A DNA stretch of 41,140 bases. Origin: Lachnospira sp. GTDB lineage: Bacteria; Bacillota; Clostridia; Lachnospirales; Lachnospiraceae. Below the pieces are notes generated by a model. The model had not been told where the DNA came from and did not search any database. It saw only the letters and a list, made by a program, of their open reading frames with translations. Position 1 is the stretch's first letter; each line of letters opens with the position of its first letter. The stretch is from NCBI GenBank assembly GCA_017621205.1, contig JAGATQ010000024.1:1-41140 (forward strand), read 5' to 3'. Both the position numbers and the translations under genes were made by a program. This document shows, piece after piece, positions 24,760 to 33,893 of this stretch.

Positions 24760-27066
24760 TCACCCTGTCGTCCGCTCAATATCTATAATACCCTCCATGG
24801 AACGAAGCTTTGCAATCAAGCTGTTCAGCTCCTCCGTACCATTCGTCTCAAAGGAAATTGCATAAGTGGATTTCCCCTGTTTACCGTTTCTCGCATTGAG
24901 TGCCAGAACATTAATCCCGCGCTCCGTGAATAGCTTGGTTAGATTCATCAACATGTCCTGCTGGCTATAGGCGTATATCTTAATCTCTGTCTCAAACCGC
25001 TCTCCATTCTGTTCCTGCTCTTTCTTATCCCATTCTGCTTCAATCAGTCTCTGCCGGTCACTCTCCTCCATGGAAAGCAGATTAATACAGTCTGTTCGAT
25101 GAATGGAAACGCCCCTTCCACGGGTAATAAAACCTACAATCTCATCTCCGGGAATTGGGTTACAGCAACGGCTGAACCGCACAGAAACATCGTGAAGCCC
25201 ATGTACCACAATGCCATTTTTAGAAGGCTTCAATGCCTTTCTGTCCACTGCCTCTCTATCCTCAAGCCTCTCTAAAATCTCCTCATTGGTTATGACACGG
25301 GGATGTTCCTTATCATATTCCTCGATAAGCTTATTGACAACCTGCCCTTCCTTTAACCCCCCATGACCAATTGCAGCTAATGTGGAATCCCAGTCATGAA
25401 AGCCATATTTTATCTGTACCCGTTCCTTATACTGCTGTTGTAAATAGGGTGCTAAATCAATGTTTTTAGATTTACAGTAATCGTGAAGCAGTTCCTTACC
25501 CTTTATAATATGTTCTTCTTTAAACTCTTTTTTAAACCATTGGTTAATCTTATTTTTCGCCTGTGAACTCTGAACAATGTTCAGCCAGTCACGGCTTGGC
25601 CCCTTACTATTCTGGGAGGTTAATATCTCCACCCGGTCACCGTTTTGAAGCACATAATCAATCGGAACCTGCTTTCCGTTCACTCTGGCACCAACCATCT
25701 TATTACCCACAGCACTATGAATACTATATGCAAAATCTACAGTGGTGGAACCATTGGGAAGATTCTTCACATCGCCGCTCGGAGTAAAGCAGTACACCTG
25801 CTCTGCAAACAAATCCAAATCCGTTTTGATAAAGCTTAGAAACTCTTGATTGTTCTCTGCTTCCCTCTGCCACTCCAATATCTGGCGAAGCCAGCTAAGC
25901 TTCTCCTCTTCCCTATCCTTGGAGCTTCCGGTCAGATTCTCTTTATATTTCCAATGGGCAGCAATTCCATACTCCGCAGTTCTATGCATCTCATAGGTAC
26001 GAATCTGAATCTCAAAGGGCTGTCCATTGTGTCCGATTAAAGTCGTATGAAGGGATTGGTACATATTGGACTTTGGCATGGCAATATAGTCCTTGAACCG
26101 TCCCGGAATCGGTGTGTAGAGCTCATGGATGACCCCTAGTGCCGCATAACAGTCCTTTACTGTATCCACCTTAATACGAACTGCAAATAAATCATAAATC
26201 TGGTCTAAGGTTTTGTTCTGATTCACCATCTTCTTATAAATACTAAAGAAATGCTTAATTCTGCCATCGACCTCAGCCTCAATGCCCGCTTCCTGAATGT
26301 GCTGTCGCACTTCATCTACAATGGAACGAATAAACTCTTCCCGCTCATTTTTACGAAGAGCAATGCTTGACTCCAATTGCTGGTATACATCTGGCTGAAG
26401 GTACTTTAGGGAATAGTCATCCAGTTCAATCTTTACCTTAGAAATACCAAGACGATGTGCAATCGGTGCATAGATATCCATCGTCTCTCTTGCTTTTTCC
26501 TTCTGCTTCTCCGGTTTCATATACTGAAGCGTCCGGATATTGTGAAGCCGGTCAGCCAGCTTAATCAATATCACACGAATATCCTTTGCCATCGCGAGAA
26601 ACATCTTGCGAAGATTCTCAGCCTGTATGTCCACCTTACTGTTAGAGATATTAAGCTGTGTCAGCTTGGTAACACCATCCACAAGCAATGCAATCTCCTC
26701 ACTGAACTCCTTCGCAAGCTCCTCCCTTGTCATCACGGTATCCTCCACTACATCATGGAGAATACAGGCAATAATGGTCTCTTTATCAAGCTCCAGCTCT
26801 GCCAGAATAATAGCAACGCAGAGCGGATGAATAATATATGGCTCACCGGATTTACGTTTCTGACCCTCGTGGGCAGCCTTCGCAATATGGTATGCTTTTT
26901 CAATCATACTGGTATCCGTATTGGGATGATAAACCAGCACGCTTTTAATCAAACGTTCGTAAAGCTCATCTGGTTCTGTAAAATCTGCCGGAGTACTGAG
27001 ATCCTTCTCAATATGCTTACCGTCCAGCTCAAAGCTGCTCTTCCCAAAACTAGTTGGTGCATCCAT
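24760..27066 (-). CDS. relA: Bifunctional (p)ppGpp synthetase/hydrolase (Rel)
   Basis: Rel makes (p)ppGpp on starved ribosomes and degrades it otherwise. The 768-residue protein has all domains in order: HD hydrolase (about 60-200, KRKSGEPYIIHPLCVAIILAELELDKETIIACILHDVVEDT) and synthetase (about 250-370, GRFKDYIAMPKSNMYQSLHTTLIG). TGS (FTPSGDVKNLPNGSTTVDFAYSIHSAVGNKM), a zinc-finger/helical region with RFSRCCNPIPGDEIVGFITRGRGVSIHRTDC, and a C-terminal ACT domain follow. The intact HD motif supports hydrolase activity. The N-terminus is about 25 residues longer than usual. It starts 31 bp after apt and overlaps the MBL frame. Confidence 0.97.
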   Translation of the reverse strand: MDAPTSFGKSSFELDGKHIEKDLSTPADFTEPDELYERLIKSVLVYHPNTDTSMIEKAYHIAKAAHEGQKRKSGEPYIIHPLCVAIILAELELDKETIIACILHDVVEDTVMTREELAKEFSEEIALLVDGVTKLTQLNISNSKVDIQAENLRKMFLAMAKDIRVILIKLADRLHNIRTLQYMKPEKQKEKARETMDIYAPIAHRLGISKVKIELDDYSLKYLQPDVYQQLESSIALRKNEREEFIRSIVDEVRQHIQEAGIEAEVDGRIKHFFSIYKKMVNQNKTLDQIYDLFAVRIKVDTVKDCYAALGVIHELYTPIPGRFKDYIAMPKSNMYQSLHTTLIGHNGQPFEIQIRTYEMHRTAEYGIAAHWKYKENLTGSSKDREEEKLSWLRQILEWQREAENNQEFLSFIKTDLDLFAEQVYCFTPSGDVKNLPNGSTTVDFAYSIHSAVGNKMVGARVNGKQVPIDYVLQNGDRVEILTSQNSKGPSRDWLNIVQSSQAKNKINQWFKKEFKEEHIIKGKELLHDYCKSKNIDLAPYLQQQYKERVQIKYGFHDWDSTLAAIGHGGLKEGQVVNKLIEEYDKEHPRVITNEEILERLEDREAVDRKALKPSKNGIVVHGLHDVSVRFSRCCNPIPGDEIVGFITRGRGVSIHRTDCINLLSMEESDRQRLIEAEWDKKEQEQNGERFETEIKIYAYSQQDMLMNLTKLFTERGINVLALNARNGKQGKSTYAISFETNGTEELNSLIAKLRSMEGIIDIERTTG

Positions 27067-27097
27067 CCTGTCACCTCAACTTTCTAACTATGGTCTG

Positions 27098-27622
27098 CTA
27101 ATTGCCGGGATATTTAATAACGGAAGCTACCTCATAACCCTTAAGCCTGTCTCTGCCCTTAAGCCCCTCAAGTTCCATCAGGAAAAGAACCTTAACTACT
27201 TCCCCGCCAAGCTCCTCCACCAGCTTAATTGCTGCCTCAATTGTTCCTCCGGTGGCGATTAAATCATCAATCAATACCACCTTCTGCCCCGGTTTAATGG
27301 AATCCTTGTGCATCTCAATCACAGCAGTCCCATATTCCAACTGATACTCCGCTTCTATCGTTTCACACGGCAGCTTCCCCTTCTTACGGATTGGAACAAA
27401 TGGCTTATGCATACTGTAAGCAATGGGAACTCCAAAAATAAACCCTCTGGATTCCGTTCCTGCTATCACATCATACTCCACATCGTTAAGCAGCTTTCGC
27501 ATCTCATCGATGGCGAGTTGCAACCCATCTGCATCCTGCAATACACTAGTAACATCCCGAAACATAATTCCCTTCTCTGGAAAGTCGGGTATGGTTCTAA
27601 CGTAATCACCAATTACCTTCAT
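27098..27622 (-). CDS. apt: Adenine phosphoribosyltransferase
   Basis: Apt salvages adenine to AMP using PRPP. This 174-residue protein shows FPEKGIMFRDVTSVL, VIAGTESRGFIFGVPIAYSM, FVPIRKKGKLPCETIEAEYQLEYG and the PRPP-binding loop VVLIDDLIATGGTIEAAIKLV. Length and motifs are fully typical. The start has AAGAGGAAG upstream. It is read from a likely promoter in the 143-bp gap after recJ, followed by relA. The recJ-apt-rel neighbourhood is a common arrangement in Firmicutes. Confidence 0.97.
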   Translation of the reverse strand: MKVIGDYVRTIPDFPEKGIMFRDVTSVLQDADGLQLAIDEMRKLLNDVEYDVIAGTESRGFIFGVPIAYSMHKPFVPIRKKGKLPCETIEAEYQLEYGTAVIEMHKDSIKPGQKVVLIDDLIATGGTIEAAIKLVEELGGEVVKVLFLMELEGLKGRDRLKGYEVASVIKYPGN

Positions 27623-27725
27623 GTGTCTTCCTCTTTTCTATACATTCATTCACAATGTAATCCATTTATTAATGTATCACATAACAGAGCTTCTCTATCT
27701 ACCATGCAACAGTTACTCCTATTAT

Positions 27726-27753
27726 ATTTTAACAGATAAGGAAATTTTTTCAA
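27726..27753 (-). promoter_or_regulatory. Likely promoter of apt-relA
   Basis: On the minus strand TTGAAA (27748-27753) and TAAAAT (27726-27731) are spaced by 16 bases, just after the recJ stop. The leader to apt would be about 100 nt, with no clear structure. Confidence 0.55.
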
Positions 27754-27765
27754 CGAATTTCTATA

Positions 27766-29565
27766 TTATTCTTCATATTTCACAGCTAAAATTTTTAATT
27801 CAATCGATTTCACCCCATTATATTCGTTTATTGTGGGCTGATATAACAAAGACATGGCTATATTTACCAATTCTCCCCTCTCTGCCGCAGCCTCAATACA
27901 CGCATAACATTCGTCTGGAAACTCTTCAAATAGTGCAAGCGGCTGTTCCCCAAAGAATACGCCGGATACCCCCGCCCCCTGTCCATCCAGAAACTTCATT
28001 TTTAGAACATTTTTATTCTGCCCCACTATCCATAATCGATTTAAAATCATGCCTTTTACAGCAAACAGAGGGCGTTCATTACCATTTCCTGTCGGCTCCA
28101 TCAAAGAAAGGTCCAAAACCAGAGATTCTGTAATATAAGGCACCGGCATTCTCATATCAATATGGCGTTTCCTCGCAATATCCTTATCCGACAAGGTACA
28201 ATCCTGATTCAGACATTGACAAAGCGTCTGAAGCTTCTGAGACTCTATGGACAACCCCGCCGCCATCCGATGTCCTCCAAACTTGACAAAAAGCTCCTTG
28301 TGGGCAGAAAGAGCAGCAAACATATCATATTCCGGTATGGAACGCCCAGAGCCTTTGAGTATCCCTTTCTCTTTGGAATCTGTCAAAATCAGCACCGGCT
28401 TCCCCGTATGCTCCCGCACTCTCCCGGCCACGATACCCGCAATGCTTTCGTGACACTCCTTCAGATATAATACCAGCACACGGTCGTTCGAGTAGACCTC
28501 CTGCTCTGCCAGTTCGCAGGCCATCCTTTGATTCTGTTTTGTCATCGCTTTTCTAATTTCATTCATCTGTGTTAGACGCATGGCACGCCATGCTGCCTTA
28601 TCCTTTGACGTCTCCAATAGCAGCTTCAACCCCCACACCGCCGTAGACAGCCTTCCCATAGCATTCAGACAGGGACCTAATACAAAACCAAAGCTATAGG
28701 CCGTCAACTTATCTGCATCCAGCTTATTCGCCTCCATCAACGCAGAAAGCCCCGGCTCCAGCTTACCATCACGAAATGCCTGTCTCATATAGGAAAGCCC
28801 TCTTCTGACAATAAAGCGGTTCTCATCCCGAAGCTCCATAACGTCACAGACCGTTGCCATTGCAATGTATGGATAAAAAGGAACCAGCTCCTCCTCTTTC
28901 ACACCACATTGTCGGTATAACTGCTCTATCAGCTTATAGGCAACAACCGCACCACAGATTTGTGCAAAGGGGTATCTGCAGTCCTTCTGTTTGGGATCAA
29001 TAATGCTATCCGCATCCGGCAATTGCTCCTGAACCTCATGGTGGTCGGTAACGACAACGGTCAAGCCCTTCTTCTTAGCATAGGCAATCTCCTCTATTGC
29101 TGCAATTCCATTGTCACAGGTAACAATTGTATCCACCCCCTGCTCCACAGCCTCTTCTATCAACCGTACATTCAAACCATAACCATCCTTCATACGGTGG
29201 GGGATTACATAATCAATATTACTTCCTTCCGGCAAAAGCTCCCTGCCCAGCCTTGTAAATCCTTGATATAAGATATAATTACTGACTATCCCGTCCACAT
29301 CATAATCAGAAATAATGCGAATATGCCTGCCCGCCTTTAATTTATCAAGCAGCAGTGGCACTGCCTCTGCCATTCCCTTTAGCAGCATCCCATCATAGCC
29401 GGAAAAATCTGTTTTCCCCAGATACTGCGCCATTTCTTCGTAGGTCGTTAAATCCCGGTTTCTAAGGATGCGAACCAGAACAGGGTCGACCTTTAATTGC
29501 TTTGCCAATGTGTTAAAATCTGCCGCTTTGTTAAATACTGTCCATATTTCCTGCATTTCATTCAC
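27766..29565 (-). CDS. recJ: Single-stranded-DNA-specific exonuclease RecJ
   Basis: RecJ degrades single-stranded DNA 5' to 3' in recombination and repair. The 599-residue protein has the DHH motifs RIISDYDVDGIVSNYILYQG, TCDNGIAAIEEI, VVTDHHEVQEQLPDADSIIDPKQKDCRYPF and CGAVVAYKL. The DHHA1 region is ECHESIAGIVAGRVREHTGKPVLILTDSKEKGILKGSGRSI...KFGGHRMAAGLSI, and a C-terminal OB-like part ends the chain. It is somewhat short but complete. The start has AAGAAGGA upstream. It follows secDF after a 133-bp gap with a strong hairpin. Confidence 0.95.
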   Translation of the reverse strand: MNEMQEIWTVFNKAADFNTLAKQLKVDPVLVRILRNRDLTTYEEMAQYLGKTDFSGYDGMLLKGMAEAVPLLLDKLKAGRHIRIISDYDVDGIVSNYILYQGFTRLGRELLPEGSNIDYVIPHRMKDGYGLNVRLIEEAVEQGVDTIVTCDNGIAAIEEIAYAKKKGLTVVVTDHHEVQEQLPDADSIIDPKQKDCRYPFAQICGAVVAYKLIEQLYRQCGVKEEELVPFYPYIAMATVCDVMELRDENRFIVRRGLSYMRQAFRDGKLEPGLSALMEANKLDADKLTAYSFGFVLGPCLNAMGRLSTAVWGLKLLLETSKDKAAWRAMRLTQMNEIRKAMTKQNQRMACELAEQEVYSNDRVLVLYLKECHESIAGIVAGRVREHTGKPVLILTDSKEKGILKGSGRSIPEYDMFAALSAHKELFVKFGGHRMAAGLSIESQKLQTLCQCLNQDCTLSDKDIARKRHIDMRMPVPYITESLVLDLSLMEPTGNGNERPLFAVKGMILNRLWIVGQNKNVLKMKFLDGQGAGVSGVFFGEQPLALFEEFPDECYACIEAAAERGELVNIAMSLLYQPTINEYNGVKSIELKILAVKYEE

Positions 29566-29600
29566 ATCCTTCTTCTTTTGATAATAAACAAACCAGTAAA

Positions 29601-29624
29601 GAGGCAGGCTTTTTAGCCTGCCTC
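29601..29624 (-). terminator. Hairpin between secDF and recJ
   Basis: GAGGCAGGCT pairs perfectly with AGCCTGCCTC around a four-base loop. On the minus strand the T-run is weak (TTTACT), so termination is probably partial and some read-through into recJ is likely. Confidence 0.6.
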
Positions 29625-29698
29625 CTTCTATACATTGCTTCGCCTATTATTTATTTTACGCATAATTCTTTATTACAAAGAATTAGTCTGCCATCACA

Positions 29699-32032
29699 CT
29701 ATCTTCTCTTTTTCTTCTTTCCACTCTTTTTCTTTGGCGTATTCTTCTGCGAATTACCAGAATTAGAAGAGCTCTGCTGTTTCGTTGACTGAGCCTTCTT
29801 CTGTGCCTGCTCTTCCTTCGCCTTCGCTTTCGCTGCTGCCTGACGCTCGATACGTGCCTGTGCAGCCGCTTCCGCCTTCTTCACTCCGCTCTTCTTAAAT
29901 AAGAACCAAACCGGGGCTGTGATACATACAGATGAGTAAGCACCACAGACAATACCTGCCATCAATGCAATCGCAAACTCATTCAGTGACTTTGCTCCCA
30001 TCATCCACAGCATAAACACCATGATAAAGGTAGTGAAAGAAGTATTCAGTGTTCTCGTAAAGGTCTGGGAAATACTCGTATTTACAATGACATCCAAACC
30101 ATCCTTCGCAATACTCATGCTTCTAAGATTCTCACGGATTCGGTCAAAAATAATGATGGTTGCATTAATGGAATAACCAACAATCGTCAGCATACATGCA
30201 ATAAAGGTAGTACCTACCACCATTTTTGCAATAGAGTACAGACAGAACACTACCAATACATCGTGCAGTAATGCCAATACTGCCGCACAACCAAACTTCC
30301 AATCCTTAAAGCGTAATGCAATATAAATCAACATCAGAATCGTCGCAATAATAATCGCAATTACTGCATCCTTACGCATCTCATTACTAATCGTTGCAGA
30401 GATATTCTCCGTCTCAATCGCATTCTTCAGCTTGACATCCTTATTTGCTTCCAAAGCATTCTGCACTGCCTCACGCTGGTCCACCGAAAGCTGTTCTGTT
30501 TTTACAATAATCTGATTAGCTGTCTTTACCTCCTGAATCTGAACGGAACCCTCAGATATCTTTGCCGCTTTGGCAACCTCCGGCTTCACGGTTTTCTCCG
30601 CTTCTGCCATCGTCATATTGTTCTCCAGAGTCAGCGTCATGGAAGTACCGCCGACAAAATCCAAATCGAAGTTTAATATTTCACCATCCTTCTTTTGGTT
30701 CAACGGAAGTGCTACCAGTCCTGCAATAATTACTATTAAAGAAACTACAATACAGATTTTGCTGATTTTAACATAACCAAACACCTTGGTTGTCTTCGCC
30801 TTACCATAAAGCCCTGCCTTCTGGACACCAACATTATAAAAGGAAGTTAACAGATACTTCGTAATAAACAGTGCGGTAAACATAGAAAGCACAATACTAA
30901 GTGCCAGAGTTTCCGCAAAACCCTTGATGGTACCAGAGCCCTTTAAGTAAAGCACTGCTGCGGCAATCAAGGTTGTAATGTTACCATCTAAAATTGCAGA
31001 TAACGCTTTGTTAAAACCGGAATTCAAAGCCGTCTTCACAGACTTTCCATCCCGAAGCTCTTCCTTAATACGGGTAAAGATAATGACATTCGCATCTACC
31101 GCCATACCAATACCTAAGATTACACCCGCCATACCCGGCAATGTCAGAGTAACATTAAAGCCATTTAATGCTAACAACATTAATAAAATATATGCCACTA
31201 ATGCCAGAGAAGCAATAAAGCCCGGCCAGAAGTAGATGATAATCATAAATACACAGACAATGGCAAGTCCAACTGCACCCGCCTGTAAACTGGTGGAAAC
31301 CGCCTCAGAACCTAACTGAGCGGCAACTACCTGTGAGCTCAGCTCTTCCAGCTCTAAGGGCAGGGCACCAATTCGGATATAGGTTGCCAGCTCCTTAGCC
31401 TCTTCCAAATCCTTCTGTCCATCAATGACACAGGAGCCATCTGTAATAGCGGTCTGAACAGTAGGATAACTGATGAGATTGCCATCATAAATAATATAAA
31501 TCGGCTTACCGATATTGTTGGTGGTTGCCTCCGCAAATGCCTTAGAGCCTTTATCATTAAACTCCAATTGAACAACATACTCTCTTGCACCGGTTGTGCT
31601 ATCTGTCTGTGTGTTGGCTTCTGCATTCTTAATTTCAGAACCAGTCAACACCTCTGTACCATCCTCCAGCTGAAAGCTTAAGGAACCCGGCTTACCAAGC
31701 TCTTCCAATATCTTATTGGCATCCGTCTCTCCGGGAATCTCTACCTGAATACGGTTTGCACCAACCTTGTATACGTTGGACTCAGTACTGTATTCCTGTA
31801 CACGTGCCTCAATCTTGGCAATGGTATCATTAATCTCTGTCTCTGTTGGATTATCATCCTTAATCTGATAGGTAATACTGACACCACCAGCTAAGTCAAG
31901 ACCCCGCTTAATATGTTCTGCCATACCCTTATGTTCCTTGCCAAGACCTTCTAACACGATATATCCGGCAAAAACAGAAAGGATGATAAAGCATAAAATA
32001 ATCAATATGCTCTTCGTTTTCTGATTCTTCAT
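29699..32032 (-). CDS. secDF: SecDF fused protein-export subunit
   Basis: This 777-residue fused SecD-SecF RND-type membrane protein uses the ion gradient to help pull proteins through SecYEG. The SecD half has an N-terminal helix, GLDLAGGVSITYQI, VQLEFNDKGSKAFAEAT and PGMAGVILGIGMAVDANVIIFTRIKEEL. The SecF half begins about residue 425 with NFDLDFVGGTSMTLTLE and has TIVGYSINATIIIFDRIRENLR. About twelve membrane helices are expected. The C-terminal tail (about 715-777) is strongly basic and low in complexity (KKKSGKKKKRR). It starts one base after the scfB stop, so it is coupled to it. Confidence 0.96.
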   Translation of the reverse strand: MKNQKTKSILIILCFIILSVFAGYIVLEGLGKEHKGMAEHIKRGLDLAGGVSITYQIKDDNPTETEINDTIAKIEARVQEYSTESNVYKVGANRIQVEIPGETDANKILEELGKPGSLSFQLEDGTEVLTGSEIKNAEANTQTDSTTGAREYVVQLEFNDKGSKAFAEATTNNIGKPIYIIYDGNLISYPTVQTAITDGSCVIDGQKDLEEAKELATYIRIGALPLELEELSSQVVAAQLGSEAVSTSLQAGAVGLAIVCVFMIIIYFWPGFIASLALVAYILLMLLALNGFNVTLTLPGMAGVILGIGMAVDANVIIFTRIKEELRDGKSVKTALNSGFNKALSAILDGNITTLIAAAVLYLKGSGTIKGFAETLALSIVLSMFTALFITKYLLTSFYNVGVQKAGLYGKAKTTKVFGYVKISKICIVVSLIVIIAGLVALPLNQKKDGEILNFDLDFVGGTSMTLTLENNMTMAEAEKTVKPEVAKAAKISEGSVQIQEVKTANQIIVKTEQLSVDQREAVQNALEANKDVKLKNAIETENISATISNEMRKDAVIAIIIATILMLIYIALRFKDWKFGCAAVLALLHDVLVVFCLYSIAKMVVGTTFIACMLTIVGYSINATIIIFDRIRENLRSMSIAKDGLDVIVNTSISQTFTRTLNTSFTTFIMVFMLWMMGAKSLNEFAIALMAGIVCGAYSSVCITAPVWFLFKKSGVKKAEAAAQARIERQAAAKAKAKEEQAQKKAQSTKQQSSSNSGNSQKNTPKKKSGKKKKRR

Positions 32033-32033
32033 G

Positions 32034-33479
32034 TTAACTCTCCTTTTCTTCCGCCAATGCGGCTTTTATCATGATTGCACACTCAACTCTCTTCCGTTCC
32101 AGCTCACAACCCACCTCGTAGGTATCATTAATGTTGCCATGGAACTTGTAGGCATTGGCGGCACAGCCACCACTGCAATAGAATCGTGCAAAGCAATCTC
32201 TACATTTATCCTTTGCATATACATTGCAAAGTTTAAATTCATCTCTGACATCTGTTCTGACAATACCATCAAAGACATTGCCCATCAGATAGTCCTCCTC
32301 GCCAACAAACTGATGGCAGGGATATAAGTCACCCCACGGGGTCACTGCCAAATATTCTGTTCCGGAACCACAGCCGGACAATCGTTTTGCCACACAGGGT
32401 CCCTGATTCAAATCTATCATAAAATGGAAAAAGTTAAACGCTTCCCCAGCCTTATGCCGACGAACCATCTCTGCCGCCAATGCATCATATTCCTGCTTTA
32501 ACTTCTTAAGATCTTCTTCCCTGATGGCATAATCCTCTTCTGGTCCCGCCACCACCGGCTCCACGGAAATCTGCTGAAAGCCCAAATCTGCCAGATGCAG
32601 CACATCCTTGGAAAAATCAAGATTATGATGGGTAAATGTACCTCTCACATAATAATTAGTCTGCTCTCTAAGCTCGGCAAACTTCTTGAATTTCGGAAGA
32701 ATGATATCATAGCTGCTTTTTCCATTCCTTGTCGGACGCATGTAGTCGTTGACTTCCTTTCGTCCATCAATGGAAAGTACAACATTCGCCATCTCCTTAT
32801 TGGCAAATTCCATCATCTCATCATCCAATAATATACCATTGGTAGTCAAGGTAAAGCGGAAATTCTTATCATACCCTGCTTCCAGGCTCCTGCCATAACG
32901 AACCAGCTCCTTTACCACATCCCAATTCATAGTAGGCTCTCCGCCAAAGAAATCCACCTCCAGATTTCTTCGGTTGCCCGAATTGGCAACGAGAAAATCG
33001 AGTGCCTTCTTTCCAACCTCTAAAGACATCAATGCTTTTTTTCCATGATATTCGCCCTCTTCGGCAAAGCAGTAGCGGCAGCCAAGATTACAATCATGGG
33101 CAATATGAAGACATAATGCCTTCACCACCGTCTTTCGTTTCTTAAAATCTATAATATAATCCTTGTATTCATCCTCGGCAAACAACAATCCCTCTGCCTT
33201 AAGCTCTTCAATCTCCTCAAGCGCCTCCAGCACATCTTCCCTGGGGTATGTCTCACTGCACTTTGCAATCAGTGCATCCCGTGCCGATGCTGAAAGTTCT
33301 TTCGGGCAGGAACTACAGCCATCTGCACATCTGCTGTCCTCGTCCGCTTCACAGACATTCTCATAGGCCTTGCAATAGCCACTGAGTACATCATAGACCA
33401 CGTCATCCACCACATGCACAGAACCGCTGCAAACATCAAGAACAATATTATATCCATTATTCCTATACTGATGAACCAT
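32034..33479 (-). CDS. scfB: SCIFF peptide maturase (thioether-forming radical SAM/SPASM)
   Basis: ScfB installs a thioether bridge in the SCIFF peptide ScfA. The 481-residue protein starts with a peptide-recognition region (MVHQYRNNGYNIVLDVCSGSVHVVDDVVYDVL) and carries the radical SAM motif C130-x3-C134-x2-C137 in HDCNLGCRYCF. FFGGEPTMNW and TTNGILLDDE follow. The C-terminal SPASM domain contains CVAKRLSGCGSGTEYLAVTPWGDLYPCHQF and CRDCFARFYCSGGCAANAY. It sits next to scfA, which fixes the identity. Unusually, the linker between recognition and radical domains has several extra cysteines (36, 43, 51, 55, 58, 74). Confidence 0.95.
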   Translation of the reverse strand: MVHQYRNNGYNIVLDVCSGSVHVVDDVVYDVLSGYCKAYENVCEADEDSRCADGCSSCPKELSASARDALIAKCSETYPREDVLEALEEIEELKAEGLLFAEDEYKDYIIDFKKRKTVVKALCLHIAHDCNLGCRYCFAEEGEYHGKKALMSLEVGKKALDFLVANSGNRRNLEVDFFGGEPTMNWDVVKELVRYGRSLEAGYDKNFRFTLTTNGILLDDEMMEFANKEMANVVLSIDGRKEVNDYMRPTRNGKSSYDIILPKFKKFAELREQTNYYVRGTFTHHNLDFSKDVLHLADLGFQQISVEPVVAGPEEDYAIREEDLKKLKQEYDALAAEMVRRHKAGEAFNFFHFMIDLNQGPCVAKRLSGCGSGTEYLAVTPWGDLYPCHQFVGEEDYLMGNVFDGIVRTDVRDEFKLCNVYAKDKCRDCFARFYCSGGCAANAYKFHGNINDTYEVGCELERKRVECAIMIKAALAEEKES

Positions 33480-33584
33480 TTTTAAAACTCCTTATAGTAT
33501 GCCCGATATTAAGCATATCTATCGTTTAATCTTTAATTTTGTTGTATCTTAAGCAACCTAGTGTACTATAGGTATACAACACAA

Positions 33585-33612
33585 AAGGCTATTCAATGCT
33601 ATGAATAGCCTT
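33585..33612 (-). terminator. Attenuating hairpin between scfA and scfB
   Basis: AAGGCTATTCA (33585-33595) and TGAATAGCCTT (33602-33612) form an 11-bp perfect stem, followed on the minus strand by TTTTGTG. It probably lets more scfA than scfB message be made, suiting a peptide substrate and its enzyme. Confidence 0.75.
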
Positions 33613-33640
33613 CCTATAAAACAATGTGAAGATTGTTAGA

Positions 33641-33784
33641 TTACTTCTGGCTCTCACAGCTTTGATTTCCGACAGTACAAGAAGTCTTACATGCGGACTG
33701 GCAGGAAGTCTGACACTCACCACAGCCACCCTTAGCCATTGTATTTTTTAAGGTCTTGCTCGTTAAAGTCTTAATACGCTTCAT
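33641..33784 (-). CDS. scfA: SCIFF peptide precursor (six cysteines in forty-five residues)
   Basis: This is a 47-residue ribosomal peptide too short for usual gene finding. It begins MKRIKTLTSKTLKNTMAKGG and ends in a core with six cysteines: CGECQTSCQSACKTSC, then TVGNQSCESQK. Spacing and sequence match the SCIFF family, which is near universal in Clostridia. ScfB joins a cysteine to a threonine by a thioether; a plausible site is in the core CKTSCT. The biological role remains unknown. The start is fixed by GGAGG 10 bases upstream. A TG-T-TATAAT extended -10 lies 37-45 bases upstream. The maturase gene follows after a hairpin. Confidence 0.95.
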   Translation of the reverse strand: MKRIKTLTSKTLKNTMAKGGCGECQTSCQSACKTSCTVGNQSCESQK

Positions 33785-33820
33785 ATCCGTACGCCTCCTT
33801 TATTCATTTTAACTCAAGAT

Positions 33821-33829
33821 ATTATAACA
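33821..33829 (-). promoter_or_regulatory. Extended -10 promoter of scfA
   Basis: On the minus strand TGTTATAAT is an extended -10 element 37 bases before the scfA start codon. The -35 region (TTTCCT) is poor. Confidence 0.6.
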
Positions 33830-33893
33830 CAAGTGTATGGGGAAGGAAAGAGTTTTTTATTTTTTATTTCTCCTTGCCCTCAGGCTGAATTTC

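Noticed and set aside
26455..27087. 210-residue plus-strand frame opposite relA
   Set aside because: It is antisense to the conserved HD domain of Rel, with no recognisable motif or ribosome binding site.
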